Part shown: positions 60,147-64,000 of the stretch, one piece after another
Layout: each line of letters opens with the position of its first letter
Numbering within the stretch: position 1 is the stretch's first letter
Assembly: GCF_017254865.1 (NCBI RefSeq)
Contig: NZ_JAFKCV010000001.1
Location: forward strand, 248,001-312,000
Length of the DNA stretch: 64,000 nucleotides
Reading direction: 5' to 3'
Source: Bowmanella dokdonensis
GTDB taxonomy: Bacteria; Pseudomonadota; Gammaproteobacteria; Enterobacterales; Alteromonadaceae
Made by a program: the position numbers and the translations under genes
The notes under the pieces: generated by a model
Database searches by the model: none
What the model saw: the letters and a program-made list of their open reading frames with translations, nothing else
Told to the model about the DNA's origin: nothing

Positions 60147-60174
60147 AAAAAGGGCAACCTAAGTTGCCCTTTTT
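60147..60174. terminator. Bidirectional Rho-independent terminator between amylase and valS
   Basis: AAAAAGGGCAAC (60147-60158) and GTTGCCCTTTTT (60163-60174) form a perfect 12-bp stem with a CTAA loop. T-runs are provided on both strands, so it can end both convergent transcripts. Confidence 0.93.
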
Positions 60175-60192
60175 ATTCTGAACAGCTTCCGG

Positions 60193-62964
60193 CTACAGGC
60201 TTTCGATAGTCTGTTTCTGCTCCATCAGCTTGTCCACCTGGGTCTGGAATTCGGCCAGTTTGGCTTTTTCCTTGTCGATGACCGCCTCCGGGGCTTTGCT
60301 GACAAAGCTCTCGTTGCTGAGCTTGCCCTGGGTACGGGCCATATCGCCCTGCAGCTTCTCCAGCGCCTTGCTGATACGGGCCAGTTCCGCGTCTTTGTCG
60401 ATAAGGCCGGCCATGGGGATCAGCACTTCCATCTCGCCGACAATGGCGCTTGCCGAGGCCGGGCCTTTGTCACCGGCGGCAAGGACTGTGATTTCCTCAA
60501 GGCGTGCCAGTCTGGACAGCAGCAGTTCGGTGTCGGCCAGCCGGCGCTTGTCTTCGTCTCCGGCATTGCGCAGTAGCACCGACAAAGGCTTGCTGGGGCT
60601 GATATCCATCTCACCACGGATATTACGCACCCCGACTATCACCTGTTTGACCCATTCGATATCTGCCAGCACCTGCTCATCGACTAGACTGTCGTCCTGC
60701 ACAGGGAAGGACTGGGTCATAAGATGGGCGCCGCCCACGCCTCCCTGACTCAGAGGGGCCACCCGCTGCCAGATTTCCTCGGTGATAAAGGGCATAAAGG
60801 GATGCATCAGACGCAGCAGGCTCTCCAGCACGTTGACCAGGGTATGACGGGTGCCACGCTTCTGGGCATCCGTGCTGGCTTCTGCACTGAGTACCGGCTT
60901 GGACAGCTCTAGGTACCAGTCGCAGAACTGGTTCCAGGTGAATTCATACACTGCCTGGGCGGCCAGATCGAAACGGTAGTCCTTAATGGCCGATTCAAAG
61001 GTTTCCAGGGTCTGCTGAAAGCGTGCCCAGATCCACTTATCCGCCAGGCTCAGCTCCAGCTCGCCGCCGTCTTTGCCGGTGTCTTGCTCTTCGGTATTCA
61101 TCAGCACAAAGCGTGAGGCATTCCACAACTTGTTGCAGAAGTTGCGGTAACCTTCCACCCGGCCCATATCGAAGTTGATATCGCGGCTGGTGGAGGCCAT
61201 GGCGGCAAAGGTAAAGCGAAGGGCATCGGTGCCGTAGGCAGCTATGCCATCCGGAAACTGTTCTTTGGTGCGCTTGGCGATCTTCTCGGCCAGTTGCGGC
61301 TGCATCATGCCGGCGGTACGTTTCTCCACCAGGGTTTCCAGATCGATACCGTCGATCAAATCGATGGGGTCGAGCACGTTACCCTTGGACTTGGACATCT
61401 TGTTGCCCTGCTCGTCACGGATAAGGCCGGTGATATAGATCTCCTTAAAGGGGATCTTGCCGGTAAACTTCTTGGTCATCATGATCATCCGGGCCACCCA
61501 GAAGAAGATGATGTCAAAGCCGGTGACCAGCACAGAGGTGGGCAGGAAGGTATCCAGTTCCGGGGTCTTCTGTGGCCAGCCCAGGGTGGCGAAGGGCCAC
61601 AGGGCTGAGGAGAACCAGGTATCCAGTACGTCTTCGTCCTGGCGCAGTTTCACATCCTCGCTCAGGCTGTGTTTGGCACGCACTTCGGCTTCATCACGAC
61701 CCACGTAGACGTTCTCATTGTCGTCATACCAGGCTGGAATGCGATGGCCCCACCAGAGCTGCCGGGAGATACACCAGTCCTGGATGTTGTACATCCACTG
61801 GTAGTAGGTCTTGTTCCAGTTTTCCGGCACAAACTTGATCTCGCCGGACTCCACCGCTTCGATGGCGGGCTTGGCCAGGGATTCTACGGCCACATACCAC
61901 TGGTTGGTCAGGTAGGGTTCAATGACCGCCCCGGTCCGATCGCCACGTGGAACTTTGAGCTTGTGGTCTTCGACTTTCACCAGCAGGCCCTGGCTGTCCA
62001 GGTCCTGCACCACTTTTTGCCGGGCAACGAATCTGTCCATGCCCTGGTAGGCTGCGGGGGCATTGTCATTGATCTTGGCATCGGCGGTGAAGATGTTGAT
62101 CATCTCAAGACTATGGCGTTTGCCGATTTCATAGTCGTTAAAGTCATGGGCCGGGGTGATCTTCACGCAGCCTGTGCCGAATTCCGGATCCACATAGTCA
62201 TCGGCGATGATTTTGATCAGACGGCCGGTCAACGGCAGCTTGATCTCTTTGCCGATCAGGGCCTGGTAGCGTTCATCATCCGGGTGCACGGCCACGGCGG
62301 TATCGCCCAACATGGTCTCGGGCCGGGTGGTGGCCACCACCAGCTCGCCGCTGCCGTCGGCAAGAGGATAGCGCATATGCCACATATGGCCGGCCTCTTC
62401 CTCGTTCAGCACTTCCAGATCCGACACTGCCGTGTGCAGCACCGGATCCCAGTTGACCAGGCGCTTGCCCCGATAAATCAGGCCTTCTTCATGCAGTTGC
62501 ACGAAGACTTCCTGTACCGCATTGGACAGGTCCTCATCCATGGTAAAGGCTTCGCGGTCCCAGTCGCAGGACGTACCCATGCGGCGCATCTGCGAGGTGA
62601 TGGTGCCGCCGGAATGCTCCTTCCATTCCCAGATCTTCTCAACAAACTTTTCGCGGCCCAGATCGTGGCGGGTCTTGCCCTGGGCATTGAGCTGGCGCTC
62701 CACCACCATCTGGGTGGCGATGCCCGCATGGTCGGTGCCGCACTGCCACAGGGTGTTGTCGCCCTTCATGCGATGATAGCGGGTTAATGCATCCATAATG
62801 GTGTGCTGGAAGGCATGGCCCATATGCAGGCTGCCGGTCACATTGGGCGGCGGCAGCAGGATGCAATAGGATTCGCCTTTACCGGAGGGCCGGAAACAAT
62901 GCTGTTCTTCCCAGGCCTGGTAGCGGGCCTGTTCGATATTCTGCGGATCAAAAGTCTTATCCAT
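60193..62964 (-). CDS. valS: Valyl-tRNA synthetase
   Basis: Started at the ATG at 62964, after GAGAAGAGCG, the protein has 923 residues. It is a class I synthetase with HIGH-type [13 protein letters not shown] near 45, KMSKS in [10 protein letters not shown], an editing domain between them ([19 protein letters not shown]), an anticodon-binding domain, and the valine-specific C-terminal coiled coil ([24 protein letters not shown]). It charges tRNA-Val with valine. The start overlaps the holC stop by 8 bp, the conserved pepA-holC-valS order. Confidence 0.98.
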   Translation of the reverse strand: MDKTFDPQNIEQARYQAWEEQHCFRPSGKGESYCILLPPPNVTGSLHMGHAFQHTIMDALTRYHRMKGDNTLWQCGTDHAGIATQMVVERQLNAQGKTRHDLGREKFVEKIWEWKEHSGGTITSQMRRMGTSCDWDREAFTMDEDLSNAVQEVFVQLHEEGLIYRGKRLVNWDPVLHTAVSDLEVLNEEEAGHMWHMRYPLADGSGELVVATTRPETMLGDTAVAVHPDDERYQALIGKEIKLPLTGRLIKIIADDYVDPEFGTGCVKITPAHDFNDYEIGKRHSLEMINIFTADAKINDNAPAAYQGMDRFVARQKVVQDLDSQGLLVKVEDHKLKVPRGDRTGAVIEPYLTNQWYVAVESLAKPAIEAVESGEIKFVPENWNKTYYQWMYNIQDWCISRQLWWGHRIPAWYDDNENVYVGRDEAEVRAKHSLSEDVKLRQDEDVLDTWFSSALWPFATLGWPQKTPELDTFLPTSVLVTGFDIIFFWVARMIMMTKKFTGKIPFKEIYITGLIRDEQGNKMSKSKGNVLDPIDLIDGIDLETLVEKRTAGMMQPQLAEKIAKRTKEQFPDGIAAYGTDALRFTFAAMASTSRDINFDMGRVEGYRNFCNKLWNASRFVLMNTEEQDTGKDGGELELSLADKWIWARFQQTLETFESAIKDYRFDLAAQAVYEFTWNQFCDWYLELSKPVLSAEASTDAQKRGTRHTLVNVLESLLRLMHPFMPFITEEIWQRVAPLSQGGVGGAHLMTQSFPVQDDSLVDEQVLADIEWVKQVIVGVRNIRGEMDISPSKPLSVLLRNAGDEDKRRLADTELLLSRLARLEEITVLAAGDKGPASASAIVGEMEVLIPMAGLIDKDAELARISKALEKLQGDMARTQGKLSNESFVSKAPEAVIDKEKAKLAEFQTQVDKLMEQKQTIESL

Positions 62965-63421
62965 CGCTCTTCTCATTCAGACTGGTGGCGGGGCGGGTAT
63001 CCAACTGGTGGCCCGCGCCGCGGTATTGTTTATATCTTTCCCTGGCCTGCTGTTTTGGTTGTTCTGCAGCGGGAACAAAATCGAATATCTTCCGGAAACG
63101 CTGATGATTTTGGGGCAGTTCATCGGCCAGATTAATAAGTACCGGCTTTCCCGGGCCCGGGCTGGCCCCGATCCAGCTCACTTCCACCGGGGTGCCCTTG
63201 GGCGGCCCCTCGCCGGTGAGGTTGTGCGGAATAAAAGCCTCGGCGGGACGTTGCCAGAGCAGTTCGTCGAAGGCTTCGGCCTGGGCCTGATCTTTACAGA
63301 GCACCAGGCAGGCCTGTTTGTCACGAAATGACCTGGCCGCCAATTGACAAGCCAGCGCAAAGGGCGCTGGCTGGTCGTCGATGCTGTCCTGCTCCAGCAG
63401 GTAAAAAACCACCTCAGCCAT
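62957..63421 (-). CDS. holC: DNA polymerase III chi subunit
   Basis: The 154-residue protein is Hol[79 protein letters not shown]. Chi links the clamp loader to SSB. Position between pepA and valS confirms the call. It overlaps valS by 8 bp and lies 24 bp after pepA. Confidence 0.95.
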   Translation of the reverse strand: MAEVVFYLLEQDSIDDQPAPFALACQLAARSFRDKQACLVLCKDQAQAEAFDELLWQRPAEAFIPHNLTGEGPPKGTPVEVSWIGASPGPGKPVLINLADELPQNHQRFRKIFDFVPAAEQPKQQARERYKQYRGAGHQLDTRPATSLNEKSDG

Positions 63422-63445
63422 GGCTGGCCCGTGCCCTTGACAGCA

Positions 63446-64000
<555 letters not shown>

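Noticed and set aside
61669-62787. Forward frame of about 370 codons opposite valS
   Set aside because: Antisense to the highly conserved synthetase; composition is His/Gly/Val-rich as expected for a shadow frame.

Overview
The window looks like chromosome of a marine gammaproteobacterium of the Alteromonadales (Alteromonas/Bowmanella/Lacimicrobium-like). This rests on the valS-holC-pepA block, parC, folE, rraB and plsC, many TonB-dependent receptors and c-di-GMP enzymes, a DUF2982 gene, and a chloride-dependent alpha-amylase of the Pseudoalteromonas haloplanktis type. The genus is inference. Coding density is high and I see no rRNA, tRNA, CRISPR array, prophage or complete insertion sequence.

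Layout. 1-5.7 kb: a truncated secreted metzincin protease, an M42-type peptidase, a PEP-CTERM-like surface protein and a lipoprotein amidase. 5.7-11.2 kb: an operon of a FabD-like acyltransferase, a fused E1 alpha/beta 2-oxoacid dehydrogenase and glutaryl-CoA dehydrogenase, with a divergent LysR regulator; it looks like a lysine/glutarate catabolic module. 11.2-14.0 kb: a MITE-like element sitting exactly in the shared CTAG of two convergent stop codons, a periplasmic binding protein, and a GcvA-like LysR gene bracketed by two previously unrecognised homologous 49-residue peptides. 14-22.7 kb: envelope proteins and regulators (beta-propeller, CadC-like TPR regulator, TVNG-repeat lipoprotein, Tat-exported DUF1569 protein, 7TM-LytTR regulator with a motif-rich divergent promoter and a secreted S33 hydrolase, HD-GYP protein).

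22.8-30 kb: a His-rich ZnuD-like receptor under a Zur-like box, then a same-strand series: P-loop kinase, UPF0149, TonB, ECF sigma, a membrane coiled-coil protein, DUF1801, YciI and GNAT. 30-35 kb: a 600-bp stretch with no gene, a one-cysteine thioredoxin, two NTF2-fold proteins, a ZIP transporter, the second MITE copy, DUF4287, folE, and a 41-aa membrane peptide translationally coupled to DUF2982. 35-44.7 kb: a BarA-like hybrid kinase with a 7TM-DISM sensor, a sorbosone-dehydrogenase-like protein, parC, an HPt-HD-GYP protein, plsC and rraB.

44.8-52.4 kb: an SPFH/DUF4177/ribbon-helix-helix operon with a double TGATATCA operator, a SYLF lipoprotein, a MASE1-GGDEF cyclase, an XRE membrane regulator, a ThrE exporter, a host-attachment-family protein and RidA. 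52.4-58 kb: an iron module (PepSY protein and siderophore receptor with a Fur box), then an exported DJ-1/PfpI protein paired with a GlxA-type DJ-1/AraC regulator. 58-64 kb: the alpha-amylase, then valS, holC and the 3' part of pepA on the opposite strand, separated by a strong bidirectional terminator.

The most original observations are the paired 49-aa peptides around the LysR gene, the MITE that preserves both stop codons, the SPFH-Arc operator, the GTTAATC motif array beside the LytTR gene and the acyltransferase/E1-fusion/gcdH operon.
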